This document shows, in pieces, positions 1 to 8,626 of a DNA stretch of 64,000 bases; the stretch's first letter is position 1; each line of letters opens with the position of its first letter. The stretch covers positions 1 to 64,000 of the forward strand of contig CAYWRI010000004.1 in NCBI GenBank assembly GCA_964461035.1, given 5' to 3'. Below the pieces are notes generated by a model. It saw only the letters and a list, made by a program, of their open reading frames with translations, was not told the DNA's origin and did not search any database. This DNA is from CAYZNE01 sp964461035 (GTDB lineage: Archaea; Nanobdellota; Nanobdellia; Woesearchaeales; CAYZNE01). The position numbers and the translations under genes are program-made.

Positions 1-533
1 TCCCAGCCAACACAGTAAACACTTATTGTTCCCAGGTCGTGTAGATGAAAACTTCCAGATTCATGTGCATGTTTTATTTCTGGAGAATAAATCTTGTTAA
101 GCCAATATTGACCGCTTATAATTGAAGAAATATGAAAGTTTAATCCTTGAAGAGAATAACTCATATTAGCATTCTCTTTAATTTTCCAATCAGTAAGATT
201 AATATAATTATCAATCATATCAACATTAGTCATCATTTCTTTTGCATTTCTTAAATTTTCATGTTGATTTCTATATAGGATATATGCTTTTGCAGTTTTG
301 TAATGTCCTGTTTCAACAAGAATTTTTTCAACGCAATCTTGAACAAATTCAACAGTTGCAAGTTCATCAGATTTAATCTCTTTTTTCATTAAAGCAACAA
401 CATCATCTGCAACTTTGTTAGATCGAGATCTATCATGTCCTCCGACTGCTCTTGCAGCTTTGAATATCGCAAATGCAATTTTCTCTTTTTCAAATGGCAC
501 TATTATTCCATTTCTCTTCTTTATTTTTATCAT
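1..533 (-). CDS. nrdD: Anaerobic ribonucleoside-triphosphate reductase, N-terminal part (runs off left edge)
   Basis: Class III (glycyl-radical) ribonucleotide reductase, which makes deoxynucleotides from NTPs without oxygen. Reading the minus strand from the ATG at 533 gives about 177 residues: an ATP-cone (roughly 1-95, with NGIIVPFEKEKIAFAI) and then the start of the catalytic barrel, with NMSYSLQGLNFHIS and SGSFHLHDLG, both typical of NrdD. The active-site cysteines and the glycyl-radical site lie outside the window. An in-frame GTG at 551 is a possible earlier start. The gene follows nrdR by 38 bases on the same strand, so the two are probably co-transcribed and controlled by the NrdR boxes upstream. 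Confidence 0.9.
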   Translation of the reverse strand, partial: MIKIKKRNGIIVPFEKEKIAFAIFKAARAVGGHDRSRSNKVADDVVALMKKEIKSDELATVEFVQDCVEKILVETGHYKTAKAYILYRNQHENLRNAKEMMTNVDMIDNYINLTDWKIKENANMSYSLQGLNFHISSIISGQYWLNKIYSPEIKHAHESGSFHLHDLGTISVYCVGW

Positions 534-571
534 TTTTAATTCTTTTTCCACACAAATTCCTCTTCTATTTT

Positions 572-1039
572 TTATAATTCTTTTTTTTTACCATTATCGA
601 TAAGTTTTTTTAGTTCATCTGCAAAAGAATCTAAATCTGCAAATTCTTTGTAGACTGAAGCAAATCTAATATATGCAACTTTGTCTAATTTTTTTAATTC
701 ACGCATTATTATATTTCCAATTTTATTAGTTTTGATTTCTTTGAGACCGTTTTTCATAATGTGTGCTTCAATACGAGAAGCAATGTTTTCAATTTGTTCC
801 TGAGTTATCTGTCTTTTTTCACAAGCTCTTATAACTCCTTGTATAATTTTTTGTCTGTCAAATTGTTGAGAAGTTCCATCTTTTTTTACTACCCTAATAT
901 TTAGTTCAATCCGTTCATATGTGGTAAATCTAGCTTCGCATTTATTACATTCTCTTCTTCTTCGTGTAACTGAGAATTCTTCTGTATCTCTACTTTCAAG
1001 GACTTTTGTATCATTACTTGAGCAAAAAGGACATTTCAT
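572..1039 (-). CDS. nrdR: NrdR transcriptional repressor of ribonucleotide reductase genes
   Basis: 155-residue regulator with a zinc ribbon at the N-terminus (MKCPFC near residues 1-6, CNKC near 31-34) and an ATP-cone (about 49-139) that senses dATP/ATP. Known family role: binds 16-bp NrdR boxes and represses ribonucleotide reductase genes when dATP is high. I place the start at 1039 because the family begins MKCPFC; an in-frame ATG at 1051 would add four residues but lies inside a NrdR-like box. The gene sits directly before nrdD and after dut, a nucleotide-metabolism group. NrdR is mainly bacterial, so its presence here suggests transfer or an under-reported archaeal branch. Confidence 0.95.
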   Translation of the reverse strand: MKCPFCSSNDTKVLESRDTEEFSVTRRRRECNKCEARFTTYERIELNIRVVKKDGTSQQFDRQKIIQGVIRACEKRQITQEQIENIASRIEAHIMKNGLKEIKTNKIGNIIMRELKKLDKVAYIRFASVYKEFADLDSFADELKKLIDNGKKKEL

Positions 1040-1044
1040 ATTAA

Positions 1045-1091
1045 GCACCATATATGGTGTTTTGTAGTAACTTTAACACCATATCTATTGT
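1045..1091 (-). promoter_or_regulatory. Two tandem NrdR-box-like palindromes before nrdR
   Basis: Box 1 at 1045-1060 reads gcaccatatatggtgt; box 2 at 1076-1091 reads acaccatatctattgt. Both resemble the known NrdR box (acaCwAtATaTwGtgt), box 1 as a near-perfect palindrome and box 2 as a weaker half. Their starts are 31 bases apart, about three helical turns, which is the usual tandem spacing. A TATA-like tract (minus strand ctttatatatg, 1105-1115) would start transcription near 1085, inside box 2, so bound NrdR should block initiation of nrdR-nrdD. Confidence 0.7.
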
Positions 1092-1104
1092 TTTGGAATG
1101 ATGT

Positions 1105-1115
1105 CATATATAAAG
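1105..1115 (-). promoter_or_regulatory. TATA-like box of nrdR-nrdD
   Basis: The minus strand reads CTTTATATATG here, an archaeal TATA-box-like tract in otherwise mixed sequence. The expected start site about 25 bases downstream falls at roughly 1085, giving a leader of about 45 bases that carries both NrdR-like boxes. Confidence 0.5.
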
Positions 1116-1271
1116 TTTTTGCTACTAAAATAGCTATGTTAATTTGATTAGTTTAAATCACTAGCTTTAAAACTTGATGTAATTGATGAATTCTTGCTTC
1201 TTAGAAACCATTTATATATATGTATAGTTTAGTGTTAGATTAGGAAATTTTAATTTTTTTGGTCTTATTTT

Positions 1272-1727
1272 TTAGTTCTTATTTCCCGTAGAACCATAGC
1301 CACCAATTCTTTGTTGATCTGGAGAAATATCATCATCAGCTAAAAGAACTTTTTGAAACATTGCCTGACAAAATCTATCTCCTCTACTTATTGTAAACTC
1401 TTTACCAGATGTGTTTAGTAGTGCAACAAGTAGTTCTCCTTCATTATCAGGATTATTATAATAATCAGAATCAATAACTGCAACAGAATTTCGAAGTTGT
1501 ATTCCGTATTTACAGCCTAGACCACTTCGAGTATAAATGTGTAAAACTTCATCTTCTTGAAAATACGCTTTTATTCCTGTTTTTACAACAACACTTTTTC
1601 CTGCAGGAATATTAACTTCAACAGGAGAAAACAGGTCATATGCAACACTATGCTTTGTTTTTCTAACAGGTAATTTAACATTTTTATTATCCCTTTCACT
1701 ATTTATTTTTTCAAATCCTCTTATCAT
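1272..1727 (-). CDS. dut: dUTP diphosphatase (trimeric type)
   Basis: Hydrolyses dUTP to dUMP and diphosphate, keeping uracil out of DNA and supplying dUMP for dTMP synthesis. The 151-residue protein shows all five motifs of trimeric dUTPases: AYDLFS (I), TRSGLG (II), NSVAVIDSDYYN (III, with the uracil-binding hairpin), GDRFCQAMF (IV) and RIGGYGSTG (V) at the C-terminus. Length is normal. It lies upstream of nrdR-nrdD on the same strand but 230 bases away, with a separate nrdR promoter between, so it is probably an independent unit in a nucleotide-metabolism neighbourhood. Confidence 0.95.
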   Translation of the reverse strand: MIRGFEKINSERDNKNVKLPVRKTKHSVAYDLFSPVEVNIPAGKSVVVKTGIKAYFQEDEVLHIYTRSGLGCKYGIQLRNSVAVIDSDYYNNPDNEGELLVALLNTSGKEFTISRGDRFCQAMFQKVLLADDDISPDQQRIGGYGSTGNKN

Positions 1728-1783
1728 TTCAAAATTGAAAAGTAAATCATATATAAATATTGGGATTTTAAGCAGAAATCACT

Positions 1784-2545
1784 TTAAATGTGGTTAATAA
1801 CAAATTCAGAAATCAAACTCAGCATCTTTTCAAAATCAGAAGGTTTTGTATAAGTGTGGTCTGCCCCTTGAATTATTTCCAGTGTACAATCTTCAAGAAT
1901 ACTTGCAGTCTTCTTACTTTGTTCAATCGGAACAGATTCATCTTTATCTCCATGAACAATCAAAACAGGTATTTTGATTGTTTCAGATGCTTTGTAACCA
2001 TCATTATTTTTAAAATCTTCAAAAAAAGAATAGTTAAGCTTTCTCTTTTCTCCTTTTCCGTATATGCGAATTATAAAACCATCTGATTTCCATTTTTCTA
2101 TTTCTTTTTTAGTTCTTTTTTGTAGTTCTTTATCAAGATAGTTTGAAACAGGTGATTTTAGAGCAAGCACAGAAAGATCACTTGTTTTAGATGCAACCAT
2201 AAGACTTGATGCTCCACTAAAACTTGAACCTATCAGTCCTAATTTTGAAAACCCTTTTTCTTTCACAAATTTTATGGCATTCAGTATATCATTGACTGCT
2301 TCAGAAATCGTAATATTCTCAAAATCACCTTCACTTTCACCATGACCAAACAAATCAAATCTGAATGTCGCAATTTTTTGCTCATTGAATATTTTTTCGA
2401 ATCTTCTATTTGTAGAATTATTTTTTGAAGTTGTAGAACCATGACATAGGATAATTACAGGACTACTCAAGTCAGATGTTGGATTGGAAAGTATTCCACA
2501 GAGTTTATCTCCTTTTGAATTTGAAAAGTAAATTTTCTCTTGCAT
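1784..2545 (-). CDS. Alpha/beta hydrolase
   Basis: 253-residue serine hydrolase of the alpha/beta-hydrolase fold, substrate unknown. Visible parts: an oxyanion-hole strand ILCHGSTTSKN (about 31-41), a nucleophile elbow GSSFSGASS (about 107), the acid in HGDKDESVP (about 199) and the histidine in GADHTY (about 229). No signal peptide or membrane segment, so cytosolic. It resembles dienelactone-hydrolase or acyl-peptidase-like esterases in general pattern, but nothing fixes a substrate. Its neighbours dut and the phosphohistidine-domain protein are on the same strand with gaps of 50-75 bases. Confidence 0.8.
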   Translation of the reverse strand: MQEKIYFSNSKGDKLCGILSNPTSDLSSPVIILCHGSTTSKNNSTNRRFEKIFNEQKIATFRFDLFGHGESEGDFENITISEAVNDILNAIKFVKEKGFSKLGLIGSSFSGASSLMVASKTSDLSVLALKSPVSNYLDKELQKRTKKEIEKWKSDGFIIRIYGKGEKRKLNYSFFEDFKNNDGYKASETIKIPVLIVHGDKDESVPIEQSKKTASILEDCTLEIIQGADHTYTKPSDFEKMLSLISEFVINHI

Positions 2546-2620
2546 ATTATTATAGAGTGCCAGATATAATATAAATGTTTCTAAAGAGTAATGTAAACCT
2601 TAGTTATATTAATTTTATCA

Positions 2621-4960
2621 TTACTCCTCACTCTTTCTGACAACTCCTTTTTCACCATCAAATTCAACTAAGTCTCCATCTTTAAATACTTTAGTCGCAA
2701 TTTTTGTTCCAATAATACAAGGTTTGCCTAATTCTCTTGCAATAATTGATGCATGACTTGCTATGCCTCCTTCATCAGTTACTATTGCCGAAGCTTTTTT
2801 CATAGCAAAAATTAGATGAGGTCTTGTCATACTCACAACTAAAATTTCTCCTTTTTTCATTTCAGAAATTGCTTTCTCCTGATCGTTAGTCATAGCAGAA
2901 ATAATTTTAACTCTTGCTTTTACATAACCTTTATTAGCAACAGTTCCTTTAACTTCTTTAATTTTAGAATAATTCTCTTCCTGAATTTCTCTATTTTTTA
3001 GTTTTTTAGCTGCGTCACCTGAAAAAAAATTAAGTTCATCATTTTTCAAAAGATAAGCATAGTTATATCTTGCTTTTATTTCTTCAGCAGATACTTTATT
3101 ATTATTTCTTAATAAATCAATTATTTCTTCTGGTTTGTATCTTTCAAGCATTTCTTGTTTTACATCTGTTCTTTTTTCTATTTCTCTGAAAATAAAATTA
3201 TTAAGATACCCTGCTCTAATCCATTTAAGTCTGATGCTTAATCTTAGCTGAGAAAATATTTTTACAAATTCTATTAATTGTTCAATTGATTTATTGATTT
3301 CTAATCTATTTATAATTTCTTTTTGTGTTTTTTTTAATTCAGTTTTATGAACTTTTTTTCTCTTAATTTTTTGTTTTAATTTTTCTTTTGATAATTTTAA
3401 ATCTTTATCAATCTCTTTTTTGAAATATTTAACATCCCATTCATTTTCAGAGTCTGAAGTTCCAATCCAACCGTATTTTTTTTGATGTTCATGAATTCTG
3501 AGCGCAATATCTAATCTATCTAACTCTTCTTTATCTAATAGATTTTTTCTGTTATTTGTCGTTAATAACGAAAAAATTGTATCCAAATCTTTTTTATGAA
3601 CTTTTCTTTTTAAGTTATTTTTAATTTCCTTTTCAATAGATTCAAAAAATTCAGGTCTTGAGAGATCATATGCTGCAAAAAGTAATTTGAAATTTTCAAT
3701 AAATGCTGAGTATTTTTTAGCAAGCTCTTTATTAGAAAGGATTTCCTTATCTTTTAATATTGATTTTATATTTTTAATTAGTTCTGTGTTGTTGTTTTTA
3801 ATTAATCTAATGTAATCACAGACTTTTTTTGTATCTTTAAAAAGTTTCAATGCTTGAGCCGATTTTCTATCTAAATCCTCTTGAGAATAATACATCTGAA
3901 CTTTTTTATCTTTACAAATTGCAAGTAATTTTGAATAGTCACTACCTAAAACTTTTTTATTTACATGTCCATTCATGAATATATCTATTCTATTATGAGG
4001 ATGAACAGATTCCCATCGTAAAACCCATTTTGAAGATAATGTTTTAACTTCGCCGATATCTGCATTTACTTCTATAATTTCTCCGTCTTTAATAATCTGT
4101 GTGGCATTTTTTGTTCCAATAATGCAGGGTTTTTTCTGTTCTCTTGCAATAATCGCTGCATGAGAAAGACTTCCACCTTCATCAGTTACTATTGCAGAAC
4201 ACTTTTCAATAGCAGAAATATATGACGGTCTTGATATTGGAATTACTAAAATCATTCCTTCTTTGATTGATAAAACTTTTTTTATAGGATCTTTGTCTTT
4301 GTCTGTTATTACTAACGCTTTTCCAATTACTTTTCCAGAGTAAGCGACAGTACCTTTAACTTTATTTGTCTTATTATCATTCTTTTCAATCATTTTAAAT
4401 TTTGATAGAATCTTTTGAGCAAAAATGAAAATTTTTTTATGATTCTTTTTTTTAGCTAATTCAGATATTTCTTTTGTTTTAAGAAGAATTCTTTGACTTT
4501 TTGAACCCCACTCTTCAAAATGTTTTTCTAAGCCATCTTTAGTATACATTAAGTCTCCAAAAACACTTAATAATGTTACTTTTTGGTTTCCAATTTTATG
4601 ATTTACAAACTCTTCTGAAAAAGAGTTATAATATTCATCTGATTCAAGAACAATATCAAAATCTGCTTTCAATATTCTGTGAAATTCAGAAACATCTTTT
4701 GCATACATTGAATTTTTAGGTATTGTTGTGTCTATACCTAGGAGCGATTTATCATATTTCCATGGCAAAGCTGATGCTTTCATGATAATATTATAATGTG
4801 GTGGACCTGATCTTAATGATTTTTTCAAATTATATCCTTGCAAAATATCAGAAAAATGAATCATTAGAGCCCAGTCTTCTTTATTGATTTTCCATTTGTC
4901 AAATATTTTTTTTATTTCAAGGATATCTTTTTCAATATTTTTAATTTGTTTATTTTCCAT
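2621..4960 (-). CDS. Protein with two phosphohistidine swivelling (PEP-utilising mobile) domains
   Basis: 779 residues. An N-terminal domain (about 1-130, containing EDWALMIHFSDILQGYNL and ASALPW) is shared with the protein at 36756-37637. Then comes a first swivelling domain (about 205-310, VTDEGGSLSHAAIIAREQ), a long helical lysine-rich middle (about 330-660), and a second swivelling domain at the C-terminus (VTDEGGIASHASIIAREL). In PEP synthase, PPDK and enzyme I this domain carries a phosphohistidine between active sites; here both histidines are present in SHA, but no ATP-grasp or PEP-binding barrel is visible. It could be a phosphate carrier that works with partner enzymes encoded elsewhere. 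Function unknown. Confidence 0.75.
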   Translation of the reverse strand: MENKQIKNIEKDILEIKKIFDKWKINKEDWALMIHFSDILQGYNLKKSLRSGPPHYNIIMKASALPWKYDKSLLGIDTTIPKNSMYAKDVSEFHRILKADFDIVLESDEYYNSFSEEFVNHKIGNQKVTLLSVFGDLMYTKDGLEKHFEEWGSKSQRILLKTKEISELAKKKNHKKIFIFAQKILSKFKMIEKNDNKTNKVKGTVAYSGKVIGKALVITDKDKDPIKKVLSIKEGMILVIPISRPSYISAIEKCSAIVTDEGGSLSHAAIIAREQKKPCIIGTKNATQIIKDGEIIEVNADIGEVKTLSSKWVLRWESVHPHNRIDIFMNGHVNKKVLGSDYSKLLAICKDKKVQMYYSQEDLDRKSAQALKLFKDTKKVCDYIRLIKNNNTELIKNIKSILKDKEILSNKELAKKYSAFIENFKLLFAAYDLSRPEFFESIEKEIKNNLKRKVHKKDLDTIFSLLTTNNRKNLLDKEELDRLDIALRIHEHQKKYGWIGTSDSENEWDVKYFKKEIDKDLKLSKEKLKQKIKRKKVHKTELKKTQKEIINRLEINKSIEQLIEFVKIFSQLRLSIRLKWIRAGYLNNFIFREIEKRTDVKQEMLERYKPEEIIDLLRNNNKVSAEEIKARYNYAYLLKNDELNFFSGDAAKKLKNREIQEENYSKIKEVKGTVANKGYVKARVKIISAMTNDQEKAISEMKKGEILVVSMTRPHLIFAMKKASAIVTDEGGIASHASIIARELGKPCIIGTKIATKVFKDGDLVEFDGEKGVVRKSEE

Positions 4961-4999
4961 TTTATTACCTTTTGTTTATAATTAAAAATAAAATAAAAA

Positions 5000-6094
5000 T
5001 TAGTAAGCAGTGTAATCTGTTTGGGGAAGTAGAGTTTTTTCAATTATGGTTCCGTCTCGTCTTTGTTCCTGAACCAAATCATTAATATAATCTGTAAAAG
5101 AACAATTTTGTAGACCCAAATTTTTTGCTTCAGCAGGATTTGGTGCTTGATTCATTCCTAGAGCATACCATTCGTGTATGAGATCAAATCCATCAATTCC
5201 CCTAACATCTCCTTCTTTGATTTTAGCAAGAGTCATTTTATATGCTAATGCAATTGTTTTTATACAAGTAAATAATTGACCTTGACCCATATTTTCTTTT
5301 GCAAATTTAATTTCTCCAGCTATTTGATTAAGATATTCTCTTTGCAAATACATTCCACTTTGGATTTTTCCTTTATTAACTTCATTTAATGCAAAGTAGT
5401 TTCCAATTTTGTCTTTTTTCAAAACTTCTCCAAAGAATTTTTCTCTTTTTTCAATGTGTGGTGTAAATTTCTGAAGAGTATAATCATAAATTGTTGCTTC
5501 AGGATTTTTGTCAGTAAATAGTGCGACAATCTTGGTTGTTCCATCAAAAATAAGACTTGGATTGGTTCCTGTCAATTTATCTGCTAAATAAGTTATTTGA
5601 GCCAGTCTATCTAAATCTTGAAATCTTCCAGATTCTCCATTTAATTCATATAATCCAGTTTCTGGATTCATCTTTCCTGCAGTAGAAATTATTGCATTAG
5701 TAATCTCACTAATATCTCCTTTTGTTAAATTAACGCCGAAATTATTTAACATATTAATTGTTGTTGGTAGATTTAAATAATAATTTGTAAATCTTGCACT
5801 TTCTCTTTCTTCATTATCATCCAATCCTTGTCCATTATAACCCCACTCGTTGGCAAATATTTTTTCAATATTACCTCCAATAGGAGTTTGTTCTGGCTGT
5901 ATTATGTCATGCATAAGTCCTGATATGTATGCTTTCATTATTTCTCTTTCTGTCAAATTTGCATTTTCTGCTATACTGATAGCTTTTGAAGCTACAAGTG
6001 CAGTATGATCTCTCATTCCATGTCCTTTCTTGAAATTGGATTCTTCATGTAAAGTATTCATTTCATCAAATAATTTTTTTTGTAATTTTTCCAT
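5000..6094 (-). CDS. HD-domain protein (putative metal-dependent phosphohydrolase)
   Basis: 364 residues. The N-terminal third has an HD-fold signature: a histidine in KGHGMRDHTALVASKAISIA (about 24-43) and the HD pair in SGLMHDIIQPEQ (about 58-69), with an aspartate in DLDRLAQITYLADKLTGT (about 159-176). HD proteins usually hydrolyse nucleotides or phosphodiesters, but the substrate is not evident. The C-terminal half is not recognised. A Shine-Dalgarno-like ggaggt precedes the ATG at 6094. It is divergent from a TrmB-type regulator with a GC-rich palindrome between the promoters, so it is a candidate target of that regulator. Confidence 0.7.
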   Translation of the reverse strand: MEKLQKKLFDEMNTLHEESNFKKGHGMRDHTALVASKAISIAENANLTEREIMKAYISGLMHDIIQPEQTPIGGNIEKIFANEWGYNGQGLDDNEERESARFTNYYLNLPTTINMLNNFGVNLTKGDISEITNAIISTAGKMNPETGLYELNGESGRFQDLDRLAQITYLADKLTGTNPSLIFDGTTKIVALFTDKNPEATIYDYTLQKFTPHIEKREKFFGEVLKKDKIGNYFALNEVNKGKIQSGMYLQREYLNQIAGEIKFAKENMGQGQLFTCIKTIALAYKMTLAKIKEGDVRGIDGFDLIHEWYALGMNQAPNPAEAKNLGLQNCSFTDYINDLVQEQRRDGTIIEKTLLPQTDYTAY

Positions 6095-6161
6095 TTTGAT
6101 TAACCTCCAAAAATATGCTTGTTACACCTAAGTAGTGATGCTAATTATATAAACCTTAGTC

Positions 6162-6175
6162 CTCCCCTGGGGGAG
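6162..6175. promoter_or_regulatory. GC-rich palindrome between divergent HD-protein and TrmB-type genes
   Basis: ctcccctgggggag: a six-base perfect inverted repeat (ctcccc/ggggag) around two bases, conspicuous in AT-rich flanks. It lies just upstream of the TATA-like tract of the HD gene (minus strand ggtttatataattag) and about 20 bases before that of the regulator (atatttataaatg, near 6189-6201). The position suits an operator read by the divergent regulator. Confidence 0.45.
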
Positions 6176-6219
6176 AACAAATAAGAATATTTATAAATGA
6201 TTGTGAATTAGATTAGTTC

Positions 6220-6981
6220 ATGGATACCTTTTTACTGGAAAAAATAGGGTTAACTAAGGGAGAAATAAGAGTATATTTTGCACTGTTAGAATTGGGAAAT
6301 ACAACAACAGGGCCTATTATAACCAAATCTCTTGTTGCTAGGTCTAAAGTATATGAAATACTTGAAAGATTAAAAATTAAAGGACTAGTAACTGAAGTAA
6401 TTGAAGGTAAATTAAAACATTTTCAGGCATCCTCTCCAGAAAAAATCTTGGATTATATTAAAAGGAAAGAAAATGAACTCAAGAAACAAGAAGAGAGTTT
6501 TAAAGAGTTACTTCCTCAGCTAATACAAAAACAAAAATTTTTAGAATCAACACAAGAAGCAAAAGTATACGTGGGTATTGAAGGCATAAAAACATTTTTT
6601 GATGAACTTTTAAATCAGCTTGAACCTCAAGATGAATTTCTTACAATGACCATGGCGTGGGAGGGGTGGATTGGTAAATCTCCTTCTTTTATTTTCAAAA
6701 ATTTTCATATGAAACGAGCAGAGAAAAAAGTCAAAGCAAAAATATTATCAAATAATAAAAAACTTGCAAAAGAAGACAATGTTAATTTTTCTAAGACGGG
6801 ATTATATGAGTTTAGAACAACAAATTTGACTTTGCCAACAGGAATAACTATTTGTAGAGATATTGTTGCAACGTTTAATTGGGGTAAAATTCCTCGAGTT
6901 TTTGTAATAATATGTAAAGAAAACGCTGATCAATACAGAAAGTTTTTTTATGAATCATGGAATAATAGCAAAAAAAATTAA
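6220..6981 (+). CDS. TrmB-family transcriptional regulator
   Basis: 253 residues. The N-terminus is a winged helix-turn-helix of the TrmB type (about 5-70: IGLTKGEIRVYFALLELG, then RSKVYEILERLKIKGLVTEV), followed by a coiled-coil linker rich in Glu/Lys (about 84-110) and an effector-like domain containing the family's phospholipase-D-like fold region (TQEAKVYVGIEGIKTFFDEL onward). TrmB proteins in archaea control sugar and central metabolism, but the ligand is not predictable here. A TATA-like box about 25 bases ahead of the ATG predicts a leaderless mRNA. It is divergent from the HD-domain gene. Confidence 0.85.
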   Translation: MDTFLLEKIGLTKGEIRVYFALLELGNTTTGPIITKSLVARSKVYEILERLKIKGLVTEVIEGKLKHFQASSPEKILDYIKRKENELKKQEESFKELLPQLIQKQKFLESTQEAKVYVGIEGIKTFFDELLNQLEPQDEFLTMTMAWEGWIGKSPSFIFKNFHMKRAEKKVKAKILSNNKKLAKEDNVNFSKTGLYEFRTTNLTLPTGITICRDIVATFNWGKIPRVFVIICKENADQYRKFFYESWNNSKKN

Positions 6982-7051
6982 GTAAAAATTTAAAAAACAA
7001 AGGCTTTATAATTGTAGTATATAACTAATAAATGAAATAAATGAAATAAAA

Positions 7052-7816
7052 ATGGTAAAAATAGTATCTTGGAATGTGAATGGAATAAGAGCTTGTGAGA
7101 GAAAAGGGCTTTTTGATTTTATTAAAAATCAAGATGCCGATATATATTGTTTACAAGAAATAAAAATACATAAAGATGACATAACTGATCAATTCAAAGA
7201 ATTTGCAGAATATTTTAGTTATTGGAATTCTGCAGAAAAAAAAGGTTATAGTGGAGTTGCAATATATTCAAGTTTAAGACCTATAAATAGCATTAAAGGA
7301 ATAGGTAATAAAGATTTTGATAGCGAGGGAAGAGTTTTAACTTTAGAATTTGAAGATTTTTATATTGTTAATGTATATTTCCCTAATTCTCAAAGAGGTT
7401 TGATGCGATTAGACTTCAGACTTGAGTTTAATTCAGTCTTCTTATCATTTATACAAAATCTAAGAAAAAAGAAAAATGTTATTATTTGTGGAGACTTTAA
7501 TGTTGCTCATCAAGAAATAGACTTAAAAAATCCTAAATCAAATAAACACAATCCAGGATTTACAATAGAAGAACGAAATTGGTTTACACATTTATTAAGT
7601 AGAGATTATATAGATACATTCAGATATCTACACCCTGAAAAAATACAATATACTTGGTGGTCATATATGTTTCATGCTAGAGAAAAAAATATTGGGTGGC
7701 GTCTTGATTATTTTATTATGAATAAAGAATTAACTGATAAACTTGATTCTGCAATAATATTAGATAAGGTTTTAGGGAGTGATCATTGTCCAATACAAAT
7801 AAGTTTAAAAACTTAA
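7052..7816 (+). CDS. xthA: Exodeoxyribonuclease III / AP endonuclease
   Basis: 254-residue Mg-dependent enzyme that cleaves DNA at abasic sites during base-excision repair and trims 3' ends. The catalytic landmarks of the exonuclease-endonuclease-phosphatase fold are present in order: VSWNVNGIRA (Asn), CLQEIK (metal-binding Glu), GDFNVAHQEID (Asp/Asn pair), RLDYFI and GSDHCPI (catalytic Asp-His). Length is normal for ExoIII. Stands alone on the plus strand; its 3' end overlaps by four bases the end of the converging frameshifted hydrolase. Confidence 0.95.
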   Translation: MVKIVSWNVNGIRACERKGLFDFIKNQDADIYCLQEIKIHKDDITDQFKEFAEYFSYWNSAEKKGYSGVAIYSSLRPINSIKGIGNKDFDSEGRVLTLEFEDFYIVNVYFPNSQRGLMRLDFRLEFNSVFLSFIQNLRKKKNVIICGDFNVAHQEIDLKNPKSNKHNPGFTIEERNWFTHLLSRDYIDTFRYLHPEKIQYTWWSYMFHAREKNIGWRLDYFIMNKELTDKLDSAIILDKVLGSDHCPIQISLKT

Positions 7817-8431
7817 TTTTTAACATCTAATTTAATCAGTTCTATTATTTCAGGAAACTCAGATATTTGAAAGTGCCCATTTTTACTTTCATAGATTATT
7901 ATCTTTGCATCTTTTAATTTCTTTTTAAATTTTTCAGCATGAGAAACAGGAACAACATCATCATCTTTAGAAAACATTAAATAAAGATTATTTGAGTTTT
8001 TTTCGAGTAAAGATAAATTTAATTTAAGTTTAAATCCGCCCACTAAATCTTCTTTAAACAAAGTATTATTATATGGGGGACAAATTAAATAAGTTGAAAG
8101 AATCTTCTTAGGAAATTTATTTTCAGACAAATATTTCGCAAGAAAAATTCCACCTAAAGATGAACCAATTAAAATTATGTTGTTTTTTAATAAAGGAAAA
8201 TATTTTTCAAAATGAATTTTCCATTCTTTGTATTTTGCATTATCTTGTAATGGCATACGAGGTTTGATGATTTCAAAATCTTTACCTAATCTTTGTTCAA
8301 GAAATTCATCATACCACCTAATCTTTTTTTCTAGAGATATTTTTTCGAGTTTTTAAGAAATCTACGCAGTCTTTCTTATTCTTGAAAGTCAGTTCACCAT
8401 GAACAATAAGTATCTGAATTTTATCATTCAT
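7813..8431 (-). pseudogene. Alpha/beta hydrolase (RBBP9/YdeN-like) with a one-base frameshift
   Basis: From the ATG at 8431 the frame reads MNDKIQILIVHGELTFKNKK and on to FLK, then stops. The rest of the protein (EKKIRWYDEFLEQRLG, GSSLGGIFLAKYL, DDDVVPVSHAEKF, GHFQISEFPEI) follows in another frame to 7813. Removing one base from the five-T run at 8350-8354 joins both parts as FLK-LEKISLEKK, which fits the family. Ser, Asp and His of the catalytic triad are all in the second part. Either a recent pseudogene or a homopolymer sequencing error. An internal start at 8256 would give 147 residues lacking the N-terminal strand. Confidence 0.7.
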
Positions 8432-8626
8432 ATTCTTTTATTAGTAATTAGACTTTATTAATTTATTTGAATAAATTATCTATTTCTACACTTATTCAAT
8501 ATTCTATTTAAAATTAATTTAAATTAGTTCATATTCTACTTTTAATATTAATGATATCAGTAAATAACAAAAAGAAGTATGTTATTACTTAATAATAACA
8601 ATAAAATAAAAATTAAGGGTGAACAA

